64,000 nucleotides of DNA from Halictus rubicundus (Eukaryota; Arthropoda; Insecta; Hymenoptera; Halictidae). Shown piece by piece: positions 1 through 11,556 of the stretch. The stretch is taken from the NCBI RefSeq assembly GCF_050948215.1, contig NC_135155.1:14216001-14280000 (forward strand). Direction: 5' to 3'. Each line of letters begins with the position of its first letter. The stretch's first letter is position 1. The notes beneath the pieces are model-generated. The model worked only from the letters and a program-made list of their open reading frames with translations. It ran no database searches and was not told the origin of the DNA. Made by a program: the position numbers and the translations under genes.

Positions 1-743
1 ATTAAAGATATTATCAGCGGTGCGTGTCGGCGCGATACACGCGAGAGACGCGACTCGTGTATACGCGGGGCTTGCGTACCACGGGAACGGTGGTACGTGC
101 GCGACCGTTCGGAACCAGTACGTGTAACCGGTGCATCGCCTTGTTCGTTTGATTACGAAACCCACTCGCAGGACGATGCGGTTGCATCGCGCTTTCTGCG
201 AGCACCGCGGGAACCTACGGACAACCATACGCTCGTTGCTTTCGATCGACTGCCGCGACAACGTTGCGTGGACAAGGTGTCGTTTAACCACGAATCGGAC
301 TTTTTCTCCAATTTTCTATTTCAGTCGAGCATTTTTTCAAATACCGAGTTATTCTTTAATTACAGTAACGCGGAAAATTCGGCTCAAACCTGATAGAAGA
401 AATCTGAAATCCGCCATTTTGACTGACTCCGTGCTCCGAGTCAGTGTCGCCAGATCGAGAAAATCGAGGGGAATACAATGTACCCCCTCTCTGGTGACCA
501 GAGTAATATGTGACACGTTGCGCGTGCGCGACGGGGACGCAACAATGACACGACATGTCGCAAGTTTTAGGTTATTGCCGCGTGTCGTACCTATTGCCTA
601 ATTAATGAAATGAATCATATGAATCGTTCTCGAGATTATAAACATTCTTTATTAAATTGTAACTACTGGTTCGAGCTTGTCCTCAAGGTACGACTACCAA
701 ATGCAATGTGATTCAAATTGAACCATTTGCCACAGTATTAGTA
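1..743. other. Non-coding, no recognised feature
   Basis: The first 280 bases are CpG-rich and the rest is AT-richer. Overlapping short frames on both strands show no domain, signal peptide or codon pattern, and no repeat shared with the rest of the window was seen. Confidence 0.5.
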
Positions 744-745
744 TA

Positions 746-1083
746 CAGAGTGTACCAAAAATGTATTTCCTTAAAAGAGGTAATTGCGGAGCTCGTCTAA
801 AGTAACTTTTTCCTTTGCGGAAATTTTCTCCGCGGCTTCGTTAAGGAGTTATTAACGATAAACACTGACCAATCAGAGCGCGGCTACAGTAAACGGACTC
901 CGGCTCGGCCAATGCCAATGTCGCGCTCAGCGGGAGTCGCTGTAGCTGTACTCTGATTGGTCCCTATTTTTCGTTAATAATTCCTTAACGAAGCCGCCGA
1001 GGACATTTTCGTAAAGGAAAAAGTTATTTCAAATCATCTCAGGAATCACCCCTTTCAAGGAAGTATAGTTTTGGGACATCTTG
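746..1083. mobile_element. Palindromic MITE, CAGGGTGTCCC family, copy 1
   Basis: The element is almost a perfect foldback. The left arm starts CAGAGTGTACCAAAAATG after a TA (744-745), and the right arm, reverse-complemented, starts CAAGATGTCCCAAAAC. The arms match for about 160 bases, including AACTTTTTCCTTTGCG, GGCTTCGTTAAGGA and CCAATCAGAG, around a short GC-rich centre. It has no coding capacity. A second full copy lies at 26,772-27,086 and a single arm at 60,638-60,712. TA target use and the end sequence suggest a Tc1/mariner-mobilised element (inference). Each copy contains CCAATCAGAG facing its complement, but there is no sign that these CCAAT motifs act as promoter elements. Confidence 0.85.
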
Positions 1084-1151
1084 CACGGTTGTAAATTTAA
1101 ATCAACGAGTTTGTTATCGTAGTTCACAGCTGCTGAACTGGTGCGAGTAAG

Positions 1152-1312
1152 ATCACTGGATTTTATGCATTTATAACAAAATTGAGTGGGTGCAATTTAA
1201 TACAGTAGGGTGTCAACGAAATCAATATATTAAAATTATTAAAGAAAGAACTTTCTGTTTGGTGTCTATCTATATTACAATTGATGGAGACAATTTTTAT
1301 TTTTCAGGAAGG
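1152..1312. mobile_element. Diverged solo copy of the TTTTATGCATTTAT / AATTTTTATTTT small element
   Basis: One end reads GGATTTTATGCATTTATAAC and the other ACAATTTTTATTTTTCAGGA. The interior (GTGCAATTTAA, TATTAAAA, TTCTGTTTGGTGT) recurs in the same order at 19,409-19,582 and partly at 28,262-28,440. It belongs to the family whose better-kept ends read GACTGCGGATTTTTATGCA; here the TGCGG part has decayed. Confidence 0.6.
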
Positions 1313-2681
1313 TCACTATGGGCCAATGTATTACGCAACGTATCTAAGATGAATCTCGCGTAATTATTTTTCTATAAAATCGGCAATAATTAATTTCCAT
1401 GTTATGCTGTCTACATTGTCACATCGAATCTTAAATTTGCATTTCGGTGGACGTTTTTGGCGATCGGCCGTGTGTTTTGATGTTCATCCGCAGGCAGTAC
1501 GCTCGATAGGTGAAATTACAAGATTTATCATTCACCGCGGAAGTTTCGAGCCGCGAAAGGAAGGAGCGTTAACGGGAACGTTCGAACCTAGGTCAATGCC
1601 GATCGACCTCTCGCGCGGGCGCAGTTTCTTTGCCAAATACGAAGGTCGATCGATCGAGGATGTAGCGGACGGCGTAGATCATCCTCGATCTTCGTCCTAG
1701 CGAAAGGTCAACGCGTGTGTTTCGCCGATCGACGTGCTAGCGGAGAGCGAACACTATTCCCCCTGGTGCATCGAGCGTACACGATCTTCTTGCACCGATC
1801 TTCGATCTTCTTTTCCTCACACTCTCACACTCTTCCTTTACCGCTCGACTAACGCTTCAACACTGCATCATCCAAGAAATTCTCACAAAATCAAAATGTG
1901 AGTCAAAATAATTTAATTAGCGGCACCGAAACTGGAAAGATCAAATTAGTCCTGTAGGTCAGATGCGAGTATGCTAATTCGATGACAGAATATTTTTCTT
2001 TCTAACGCTTTCAGAGCTACGTCTACCAAAAACGGGAGACGAAATTATTTGCTCATGTTTGTAAACGAACTTCGACGTTAATGTCTTCAGTGTAGAAAAT
2101 TCGATTGCGATCTGAAAAATGTCAGAAGGGCGAGAGAGTGTTCTTAGAGTCATTTTACAACCTTTTGATTTTCGAAATTACGTTGATTTGCTGGCACAAG
2201 TTAGTTCCAGAATGATCGCTCATCGCGATGATGCTCTCGCGTTTCCTTCGAGAGTCCTCGTCTTCGAATGATTGTTTCTGTGCGAAGTTCGATTTCCATG
2301 AAACGATCAAATTAATTGCTCAACGCGCGCCTATTCTATGCAGATGTTGCGCCGGAGTCCGTTATCATCGTCCAATTACGTGACTCTCTTTCATTTACCC
2401 GGAATCCAGTCGGGTGACTTTTGCCTGTTTTTCTCGTCGCAGAGGCGGACCGATTCCGGATCGCCTTGGCAATATGACGAAACGGTAAATTACGAGCCGC
2501 GGGAATGCCCAAGCGCGCCGATATCCGACTCGGATTCAGAATCGATCGTACGAGTTGTTCGGATCGGATCGATAGCGCCGTGAGTCAGCCGTTGAACTTG
2601 ATCCGATCGATGCGCGGGGTCCGCGATCCAACTGGCGCACCGCCGTATCGATAGACCGCTTCACGAAACTGTGATTCTATT
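1313..2681. other. Non-coding, CpG/GATCGA-rich
   Basis: CpG-dense stretches at about 1,490-1,800 and 2,400-2,660 contain many GATCGATC-type palindromes. The 98-codon frame at 1,404-1,700 and the 81-codon frame at 2,338-2,583 have no recognisable domain and I do not call them genes. Confidence 0.45.
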
Positions 2682-2811
2682 CAGCGATTTCTCGATATAT
2701 GTCGCCAAGGTCTGGACGATAAACGCCGCGGAATTATCCCCACTACCACCGGGTATATCTCCTGGCCGATACATGTCGCTGGTGTTGTTGACATATATCG
2801 AGAATTCGCTG
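2682..2811. mobile_element. Pogo-like MITE, short form, copy 1
   Basis: The left end is CAGCGATTTCTCGATATATG and the right end is GACATATATCGAGAATTCGC, inverted relative to each other and followed by TA. The core ATAAACGCCGCGGAATTATC is shared with copies at 34.6, 40.3, 56.4 and 59.1 kb. At 130 bp this is the short form, lacking about 70 internal bases found in the long form. It cannot encode a transposase. CAGTG-type ends with a TA target resemble pogo/Tigger elements (inference). Confidence 0.85.
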
Positions 2812-2813
2812 TA

Positions 2814-3840
2814 TTCTATTTCTGTACAAATTCGATTTTGACGATTCTACACGCTGTTTTAAGTGCACAATGACACGTTGAATGTCGGCTCAGGAAAAAT
2901 GATTCTTTTTAAATAGCACAGTTTTTATGAAACAAAGCACCTTTTCGTTGATTTTATTTTCAACTTGAGATCTTCGTGAGGAGATCTTTCATAGGAGAAA
3001 TAGGTCCGTTATCAGAAGATACAACGGCAGTAATTCTTGAAACGGTTAACTGTCGCAATTTCTGGGTAAATGAATACAATTATGTTTCATCAGCACAGGC
3101 ACAAATCCACGAGGCTGAGACAGAAATGAACGCCGAAAATTCCCCAGGGAACGGTCGTCTCGAGGCTGCAGGAAAGTTCGAATGCAACGTGCACGAACAA
3201 TGGCGGCTCGACGAGGCTTTCGAGACATCGCCCGAGACGAGGGAGGGCTCGTGCGATAAATAAGTGGCATTGAATCGGTCCTGGATCCAGCGGCCGCTGA
3301 CTAACTGTCTCCCGAACACAATGGCGCGACTTTGCTCGCCCGGAACAGTACGCCGCGCGCACCGAGCGCGCCGAGCGAAAGAATCCGCGGTTCCGAGAAT
3401 CGCTTCGGGTACAAGCGCGGGTATACACGGGATACAGGTAGAGGCAGAGATACCCACGGGTAACTATGTCCCTCGGACGTATTGAGCCATCATCGCGGAT
3501 CCGGGAATTGTGCAGGGCGGTCCATAAAACGCGGCTCCGTGCCGCGTTAGGACTCCGCGCCGCGGTAATTTACAACGCTGGACACCGCTGCCGGTTTATT
3601 ACCGGATTGTTTATTTTACGGTTGGTACGCCGGTCTGCAGAGCCTTCCGATCTGTCTCTCGTCCTTCTCTCTTTCTCTCTTTCTCTTTTTCCTCTCGTCT
3701 CGCCGGACAGTTGCGAGCTGCACGCGCTGCAACGATGCAACGCAACGATGCACTCTCCGCCTTCCTCGTTCCTTTCGCGATGCACCGGAACCGTGAACCT
3801 CTGCCGAGCTCTTCGAGAGCGCCGATGCTAAGCTGCGCTG
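2814..3840. other. Non-coding, CpG-rich, CT run
   Basis: This is a CpG-rich unique sequence with a pyrimidine run at about 3,655-3,705. Several frames overlap on both strands (for example 3,080-3,457 on the minus strand), which in CpG-rich DNA reflects few stop codons rather than a gene. Confidence 0.4.
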
Positions 3841-3842
3841 CC

Positions 3843-3995
3843 CTAGAAACATGCAATTCACGAAGGTGCAGTGTAAAGCAGCGGACAGTTCCAGGGAATA
3901 TATTAAAATTTATTTTAATTGTACAAGTGTGCTCGGAATTGAGCCGTGTTTGGACTCGTTTCAATCAGACAAAAGTTCCACAAGACGATCGTCAG
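3843..3995 (+). mobile_element. Degenerate copy of the TCGGATAATCGAGG repeat family
   Basis: The stretch containing GTGTTTGGACTCGTTTCAAT and CAGACAAAAGTTCCAC matches the family at 28.1 kb (GTGTTTGGTATCGTTTCAAT) and 61.9 kb (GTTGGGTCTCGTTTGAATC). The TTCGGATAATCG end is not preserved here. Confidence 0.5.
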
Positions 3996-4726
3996 AAACA
4001 CAAAAGTTCTGATAAGATGATCATCGTACTCGTTATTGCTCGCGCTGCGCGTGTCGCAGGAACAATTGCCAATCGCAGTCTCGTTGCACAACAAACGGCA
4101 AGGAAATGATAAACGAGTGGCCTCGATCAATCCGGAGGACTCGCGGTTAATTGGGCATCGGTTAATAACGCGCGCTCGCGCGCATATATCGGGCAGCCGC
4201 TCACGAAGGAGGAGCGGGAACGTATTCGCGCGTGTTGCCGTATCGCACGCAGAGACTCGAAGTCTACCTGTTCCTACGCACGCCCACCTGGCTAAGCGTT
4301 GAATTTATCGCGTTATTAATCTACGGGCCGTGGTTCGAGCCGCGATGGATGGCCACGAATTTACGGCACAAGCGAAAGACGACGCTGTCCGCGGGGCAGC
4401 CGCGTCCTTTCACGTGCCAAGCAAGCCGGATCCGGTCGGCCAGGAAAAATCGCACGCAGATTTTCCTGCCTTCGCAACTTTGCTACAAAGTTTACTTGCC
4501 GCGATATTTCAACGCGGCCGCTTTCGCGCCTTTCCACCGACTCTACTTCTTCAATGAGCCAGTCGTGAAATATGAAACGTGCTTGTGCTTCGAGGCGTTC
4601 GCAAGCTGATCGAAAAGGTTTTTCTGATTGATCGTTCGCGAACGTTTACGTGCGCGTATGTATGTCACTTTTGTGTTCATTGGGAATGCCTGCGATTGAG
4701 CTGGTCCATGCAAACGTGGTGCGAAA
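3996..4726. other. Non-coding
   Basis: This is mixed-composition unique sequence leading into the satellite array. Nothing beyond short overlapping frames was seen. Confidence 0.4.
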
Positions 4727-5950
4727 CAGTCGATCATTGGGTAATGAGCAGATCTTCATGCAAAAGAAAAGTTGTCCACATTAATTGTAAGAAACAGAAG
4801 TTAAATGTACATTAAAGCAGTTAAAGCATTAAAGAAGTTAAATGCATGTTAAATTGACATTGACCAGACCTTCATGCAATATAAAAATTGCCTATATTAA
4901 TTGTAAGAAACCGAAGTCAAATGAACATATATTTTCTTTTTTAATCATCTCAAAATGTCGAAAATAATTTAGCAAGGTTTTCAAACTTTTCTAATGTTAA
5001 ATTCTACTAAACAGTTGATCATTGGATATTGAGCAGATCTTCCTGCAAAAGAAAAATTGTCTATATTAATTTGTAAGAAACAGAAGTTAAATGTACAGAT
5101 ATTTACTTTTTTAATCATCTAAAAATGTCGAAAATATTTTGGCAAGGTTTTCAAACTTTTCTAATGTTAAATTCTACTAACCAGTTGATCATTGGATATT
5201 GAGCAGATCTTCCTGCAATATAAAAATTGCGTATATTAATTGTAAGAAACCGAAGTTAAATGAACATATATTTCCTTTATTAATCATCTCAAAATGTCGA
5301 AAATAATTTAGCAAGGTTTTAACATGTTTCCAACGATAAATTCTAGTAAACAGTTGATCATTGGATATTGAGCAGACCTTCATGCAAAATAAAAATTGTC
5401 CAAATTAATTGTAAGAAACCGAAGTTAATGAACATATATTTTCTTTTTTAATCATCTCAAAATAACGAAAACAATTTGCCAAGGTTTTAAAATGTTTCTA
5501 AAGTTAAATTCTACTAAACAGTTGATCATTGGATATTGAGCAGATCTTCATGCAAAATAAAAATTGTCCAAATTAATTGTAAGAAACCGAAGTTAATGAA
5601 CATATATTTTCTTTTTTAATCATCTCAAAATAACGAAAACAATTTGCCAAGGTTTTAAAATTTTTCTAAAGTTAAATTCTACTAAACAGTTGATCATTGG
5701 ATATTGAGCAGATCTTCATGCAAAATAAAAATTGTCCAAATTAATTGTAAGAAACCGAAGTTAATGAACATATATTTTCTTTTTTAATCATCTCAAAATA
5801 ACGAAAACAATTTGCCAAGGTTTTAAAATTTTTCCAAAGTTAAATTCTACTAAACAGTTGATCATCGAGTATTCAGCAGACCTTCATACCAAATAAAAAT
5901 TGCCTACATTAAATGTAAAAACCCGAAGTTAAATGTGCATGTATTTTATT
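4727..5950 (+). repeat. Satellite array, 168-170 bp unit, about 7 copies
   Basis: The anchor ACAGTTGATCATTGGATATT starts at 5,011, 5,181 (CCAG variant), 5,350, 5,518, 5,686 and 5,854, giving spacings of 170, 169, 168, 168 and 168. A diverged unit starts at about 4,842 and a partial one at 4,727. The three units from 5,350 are the most alike, as expected for recent local duplication. Each unit contains GCAGATCTTCATGCAAAATA followed by AAAATTGTC and TTAATTGTAAGAAACCGAAG, which matches one half of the small inverted-end element found at 1.2 and 19.4 kb and inside the 198-bp satellite at 41.4 kb. The array is AT-rich and non-coding. Confidence 0.93.
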
Positions 5951-8237
5951 TTTCAGCCATTAGATTCTGGATTTTCTGGATTTCTGATAAAAACGAGTAG
6001 GTCAAATGCAAAGCAGAAATTGTCTGAATCGTAAGAGTAAAGTAGTATGTTGATACAACTAGTCTCGTGTTTCCATTGTTCGAGGAAAGGCGTAGTTTGA
6101 GCGGAGGAGAATATTTTTTCCGTGCGTATGGAAACAGATCGACAATCGTAGGGCCATGTTCCCATGCTTAGCGTGTCCCGGTGCAGTCGTCGGCATCGAT
6201 CACACGTCGGCGCGCGGTTTCGCGAATCCATCTTGGCTGTCCCTGCGACACACGTAACCCAGTTTCATACAAATCGGCCGGTGTTCCTAATAAGAAGCTG
6301 GAGGTAGCCGGCCGTTCAGCATTCCGGTCCGCGAAAGGAGCCTCAAAGAGCGTCGAACGAGAGAGAGACTACCGCGAGGCGACCGGGTCCAATTTGCCGG
6401 TTAGAGCTCTCGCTAAGAAATCCGATTTTCCGACGCTTCCTCGTTCCCCACCTGCAGTAGTAGGTCCCCTACCTGGTCCCCTAAGCTGGCCCCCTACCTG
6501 ATCGATCGGTTACGCAGCCGAGGACGGTCCCCGAGAAAACCTGAGCCTGAAAACTATCCGAGAGCCGAACACGTAGCTCTACGAGCTCTATGAGCTCTTA
6601 GCTCCGGAGTGGAAGGAAGGCGAGGCGAATGGATATGCAGGAACGTAGAGGCAGTCGCGGCCAGAGGCGATTAAAGAAAGCGACACGCCGCATATGTCAC
6701 AGCGTTCACACGCCCCGGCATTTGCACCGACACCGACACCCACCGCGCCTATCACTATGACTATGCCTATGCCTCTATGCCTACCTATGCCCAACGATAC
6801 CGGCCCATTTAGACTTTAGACCCAGGCTGCCGCCGACAACTATACAGGCTGGCCGTTTGAAACAATTGTAAAAACATTGAAACATTTTTCTCTCGACTGA
6901 ATCTTCCGTAGATTTCAAGATCGAAGCTCACTCTTTAGAACGAAAGCTGGGAACTTGATCTACGATTTTTCCTAGACGATTTGTCGAGCTTTCAATGAAA
7001 GGTACAATCTTTGGTACACGACCGAACTTGTTCCTCCTTTTTGTTCTGTAAAACAGCCAATAAAAATCGTACGTCAATTTTTAAGGTGTCGTTCTCGAAA
7101 GGAGAATTCAATCTTCGAATCTGTGGAAAATTCGTTCGGAAGAAAAATTTATTGATGTTTTTACAGGCGGTTCCATTTGTGGCAGTTTTCACTTAAAACG
7201 CGACCTCAGTTTTTCACCTGCTGTGTCATGTGAAAATATCATGGGAAAGAGTTGATGATGGTCTGCGAAAGTAGAGGCTTCAAGCTTTAAAATGAGTCCA
7301 AGTTCATTGCTGTACGATTGTTTTTCACGAAATTACAACGGGTTGAACATCGTCAATTTTTCGAGTGTCAGAATTTTTGTGTTCAAATACTTTGTGGACC
7401 AACTGTACCTACGTATCTCAGAACTTATGCAGTTAAGTTTTCATTACTTTTCTGCACATATTTTTTTTTAAGGAAATTGTACGTAAAGAGTTGGACATTC
7501 TAGAATCTATCTAACAAATCATTATCATAAACTAGAATACAGCGTGGACCAATAACTTCTTTGAATATTTCTGTTATTTGTAATAATATGAAAGAATCAT
7601 GTACAAAAAACTTGCAAGATATAGAAGGGGAAATGTCGCGACGCAAATATTTTTTACACCAGACAAAGGCGTTCCTGAGATGTCAAGGTCACCCTGATTT
7701 ACTCAAATGGCATGACCTACCTTTTGTATCGGGAATCGACAGAGTGTAAAATCCTGCACAAAAGTATATTGACCTTCAAACGATACCGAAATAATTTTCA
7801 ATACGTACCAATACTATTTGGAAGCCCCTCAACGTGAATATGTCGAGTATATTCGAGACATTGAAGGGGTTCGAACGGGTTCGTTTCGATGGACCACCCT
7901 GTACATTGTACGTGCACAGCCACACAGTCTCGCGGATACGTTTTCACGAAGCCCGTTTTCTGGCTCGTGACTGCACCGGCTGCAGTTGCAGGTAGCTCTC
8001 TCGCGTACCTGACCCCGTGAATGCGATCGCGAAACAAGCGCGTCCGATCCACGCGCACGCCTAACCGATCGCAGTTCCTTATCGACCGTGGAACTGATCG
8101 CCTAACGCTCATTCGCGCCGATGATCGATCGTCGCTCGCGTTCACTGCTCCCGGAAAACTTTGCCAAATGTTTCTACGTTTCTGCAGCATTTTTCAATGC
8201 TTAAATTACAATTCATTCAATTGCCAATTGTATAGCT
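5951..8237. other. Non-coding; small simple repeats
   Basis: At 6,455-6,500 three imperfect copies of a CCCCTACCTGG-like word occur. At 6,720-6,790 there is a CACCGACACC run followed by a CTATGC run. The AT-rich part (6,840-7,800) has several frames of about 60 codons with no domain. TCAAGGTCAC, an extended AGGTCA half-site, occurs near 7,683. Confidence 0.4.
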
Positions 8238-8239
8238 AA

Positions 8240-8805
8240 ATTAATATACTAAAACATATTAGAATATATTAGAGTGTACTAGAATATATTACAATATACT
8301 AGAATATACAAACATGCACTAGAATATACTAGAATATACTAGAATGTACTTGAATATACCAGAATATACTAGAATATACTAGAATATACAAGCATGTACT
8401 AGAATATACTAGAATATACTATAATATACTAGAAAACATTACAATATACTAGAATATACTAAAGTATATTAGAATATCTTTTTAATATACTTCAATATAT
8501 TGCTAGAATATATTAGAATATACTAGAATGTACTTGAATATACTAGAATGTACTAGAACATACTAGAATACACTAGACTATACTTGGGTAGACTAGAATA
8601 TACTATATATACTAGAATATATCTGAATATACTAGAATATATTAGAATATACTAGAATATACAGGCATGTACTAGAATATACTAGAATATATTAGAATAT
8701 ATTTTGAATATACTTGAATATACTAAAATATACTAAAATATACTAGAATATATTGAATATACTAGAATATACTCGGACAGACCTGAATATACTTGGATAT
8801 ACTAA
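8240..8805 (+). repeat. 10-bp minisatellite (TACTAGAATA)n
   Basis: More than 50 consecutive copies of a 10-base word, consensus TACTAGAATA, with variants such as TACTTGAATA, TACTAGAATG and TATTAGAATA. Occasional insertions (for example near 8,480 and 8,590) break the phase. The array is AT-rich and non-coding, and its period is close to one turn of the DNA helix. Confidence 0.95.
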
Positions 8806-8892
8806 AACCAGAATACCCCTCAACCCTTCGCAGCTGAATGACGCCGTACGGGCAGTATTGAATGCGCTGGTGAGAAAATTTTTTGTAATTTC

Positions 8893-8990
8893 CGCCAAAA
8901 ACGAAAGTCATATTTGTACTCGATACATAAAAACGAGTAGAATTACGTAAAGCAGGTGCCAAAAGCTGGAGGGGGGATTCGAAAGTCTTA
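8893..8990 (+). repeat. Dispersed repeat (GCCAAAAACGAA... ACGAGTAGAAT), copy 1
   Basis: GCCAAAAACGAAAGTCATAT, then GTACTCGATACAT, ACGAGTAGAATTACGTA and a G-rich end. The same words in the same order occur at 48,383-48,470. No ends or target duplication were recognised. Confidence 0.65.
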
Positions 8991-9529
8991 GCACCGCAGT
9001 CGACATGTCCGATGGTAGGTGAACAGGCTAATTTCCGGCCATAGAACACTATTTCCACTTTAGAAAAATATGTAGGTTAACGGGAAGGGTTAAAGGCAGA
9101 TCTTTGGAACAATTTGAGCGTGAATGGGTCGTGCACTGACCTAGCCCACAGCGTGCCAGCGTCAAGATCCTCTCCAACAGCGTTTCCACCTGTACGGTAC
9201 AGTTCCCACGTGGACTCTCGTAATCAGTCAGCACTGTAGCACGTGTTCTTCTGCTCACAAGAGAGATCGAGAGAAAGAAGAAAGAAGAAAGGAAAAGAAA
9301 AGACAGCCAAGCGACTTCTGCGAGCGGACCTCGTAAAAGTACCGTTCCGTTTTAAGTCGCGGTGCATCTGCGAGACCTGCTCGCAAAGGGGCCAGTGTCG
9401 CCTGGATCTAGATCCAGAGTCTGGATCGGCCACTTCCGGGGTACTTAGCTCGGACGAGATGAATTTTAACGACGGACAAATTGAAATTCCCTGGCCGGCG
9501 AACCATTGCGAGGTTCATTTAAGGGGGTC
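8991..9529. other. Non-coding
   Basis: A purine-rich patch (GAGAAAGAAGAAAGAAG) lies at 9,266-9,305. The 115-codon frame at 9,243-9,590 begins in this low-complexity patch and runs into the repeat at 9.53 kb, so I do not call it. Confidence 0.4.
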
Positions 9530-9870
9530 CTCGGGTTCAAGCGTCTTTTTGCGAGCCCTGTTTGGAAATTTTTTTCAAAAGGTCGGATGACTTTTTTGTA
9601 TCGAAGTTTTGCGTACTTAGTTTCTATTATTTGGACCGGGCAACAGAATTTTTTCAAGTAGAAATACTTGAAATTGTAGGAGTTATAGTTCCTCGAAGAA
9701 GAGCAGCTTGAAGGAGAATACGTCAACTACATTTTTCAAAATTTTTTGTACAGAAGTCGGATGATTGTTTTGCATCGAAGGTTTGCATACATATTGTCTA
9801 TTATTTGGATCATACAACAGAATTTTCTAAAGTCGAAATACTTAATATTGTAGGAATTATAAATACAGAT
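9530..9870 (+). repeat. Two diverged units of the 29-kb 168-bp satellite family
   Basis: The words TTCTATTATTTGGA, CAGAATTTT and ATTGTAGGAGTTATAG (ATTGTAGGAATTAT in the second unit) match the satellite at 29.0-30.2 kb. ATTGTAGG occurs at 9,673 and 9,847, giving a 174-bp spacing. It is an old tandem dimer of the same family at a distant site. Confidence 0.85.
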
Positions 9871-11254
9871 ACAGCATTTGATTGGTAGTGGAACATTTCT
9901 TTCTCAGACCTACTGGGTTGCGGATTTTGTAGATTTCAAGAAATCAACGAACTTAATAATATCATTGCTAAAAAGCTGATTTTTGTGCATAATAAACATT
10001 TTTCATTACAGGGACCAGAGCCCAGTAAAAAATTCTCCCTTCATTTAACGATTACGATAACTTGAAAATAGTACGTCGATCCGTCCATTTTTTCATAAAT
10101 GCATAAAATCAGCAATTATCACAGTATCTTGAACTCGTTAAAATTGTCGAAACAAGATCGAACAGTTGCGCCGAGTTCGTTCGTCTCGCGCGTCGAACGG
10201 AATCGAACAGGTGAGAGAGCCGGACTAATTATCCGTACGATGATCGATTGCGAAAGGAGCGGGTATCGCGGGCGCGACACAGAAAGCATCCGCGGGATCC
10301 GGGATCTAGAAGTCGTGATCGCCGACGATCGTCTTACATAAACGCCATCCAGAAGGATGTCGTACAGGGCCGCTCGAGATATGCATTTAACCGGGGTTAA
10401 AGCGAATAACCCCACGGCGTTCGATTCAAGGGCACCACGGGACGATCCCACACGATCTTTTTGTTTCGATCTTGCTCTTTCTCTTCTTCCTCTTGTTCCC
10501 ATTCCTTGTTTCTGTTTGCGTTCTTCTCTCTATTTATTTCTTTCATTCACGATAAGGCAGGGTGACCACGTTACCGACAAAAATGGGCGAAAAATGGTTT
10601 CACGTGCCTCAACTTTTCGACCTTATATGAGAATATTTTTCGCTGGGAAAGGGCTCATGCTGACTCTGAAAAAGTCACGTGACCTCCCTTGGCCCTCAAA
10701 TGTTGACACAATCGGTATACACCAGCGGCAGTACAGAAACCGCACGAAACCATAGACGCAACAAAATTGCATAGAAACGTGATCAAGAGATCGATCGAGT
10801 TGAACCACCCGGAAGAGACGGAAGTGGGGAGAAGTTAAAATAATACAGGTCACCGACCGTTAATTGACGGTCTCAATTAGCAGTGTTCCGTAGAAATTGA
10901 AACACGATCGTATCAACATTAATAACAGCCATCGGAGAATTTACAAGCGGGCCGAGGGGCTCTCAGAAATTCCCCTGCGGACGAACAGAGACGGCGCGCG
11001 CGTTCGAGAGGCCCGGCGCACAGCTGGGAAGATCGAGGACGCAATTCGAAGTCGATCGACCCACAAATTAGCTGAAGTTTTATCGCGCTGCCCGGCGAGA
11101 AAGAAAACGTACGGCGAAGGGTGCTCGAAGAGCGGCGAAGGGGTAAAAGGGCCGGGAGGGGGAAGATTTTTCGAAGCTCTGCCCGAGGAAGATTAACGGC
11201 TAATCGAGCTTCCAAATGGCCGATTCGCTGCGCCTATACGTTATGAGCTGCGAG
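9871..11254. other. Non-coding
   Basis: A fragment reading CATAAATGCATAAAATCAGC at 10,095-10,114 is a decayed end of the small TTTTATGCATTTAT element. The rest is unique and CpG-rich from about 10,150. The 132-codon (10,357-10,755) and 127-codon (10,119-10,502, minus) frames show no domain. Confidence 0.4.
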
Positions 11255-11360
11255 CAAAAAGAACCCGCCGGGCAAAGAGACAAAGAGAGAAGGAAAGAGC
11301 GAGCGTGTGAAAGAGAAAAAAAAAAAGGAAAAAGAGAGAAAGAGGAAAAGGGAGAGCCCT
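11255..11360 (+). repeat. Purine-rich GA/AAG tract
   Basis: About 100 bases almost free of pyrimidines on the + strand (AAAGAGAGAAGGAAAGAG, then A10 and AGAGAAAGAGG). It is a low-complexity region. Confidence 0.8.
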
Positions 11361-11540
11361 CTGATTTATTGGGTTGAGCCACTAGACATTGAAAAATTGA
11401 AGTCGCATGAAATGATGATAATCATCAGATTGGTCACGTATCAATTGGCAAGTCTAGTGGAGGGTGTGATCGTAGGAAACATTTATTATTAAGTATACTA
11501 CAGCGACAGAATTTTCGGTTCAACCTGTAGTATTCTACCA

Positions 11541-11556
11541 AGGTCATTCAAGGTCC
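11541..11556 (+). promoter_or_regulatory. Possible nuclear-receptor DR4 site, imperfect
   Basis: AGGTCATTCAAGGTCC consists of two AGGTCA-like half-sites in the same direction separated by four bases (TTCA). The same spacer occurs in a perfect version at 20,559-20,574. Direct repeats of this kind can bind nuclear-receptor dimers, but binding here is only inference. Confidence 0.25.

Noticed and set aside
2673..2820. 8-bp duplication ATTCTATT around the 2.7-kb MITE
   Set aside because: Other copies of the family show only TA at both ends, so the longer match is probably chance.
4727..5950. CRISPR array
   Set aside because: Whole 168-bp units repeat with no short repeat/unique spacer alternation, and the other arrays here fail in the same way; the sequence is also clearly eukaryotic in character.
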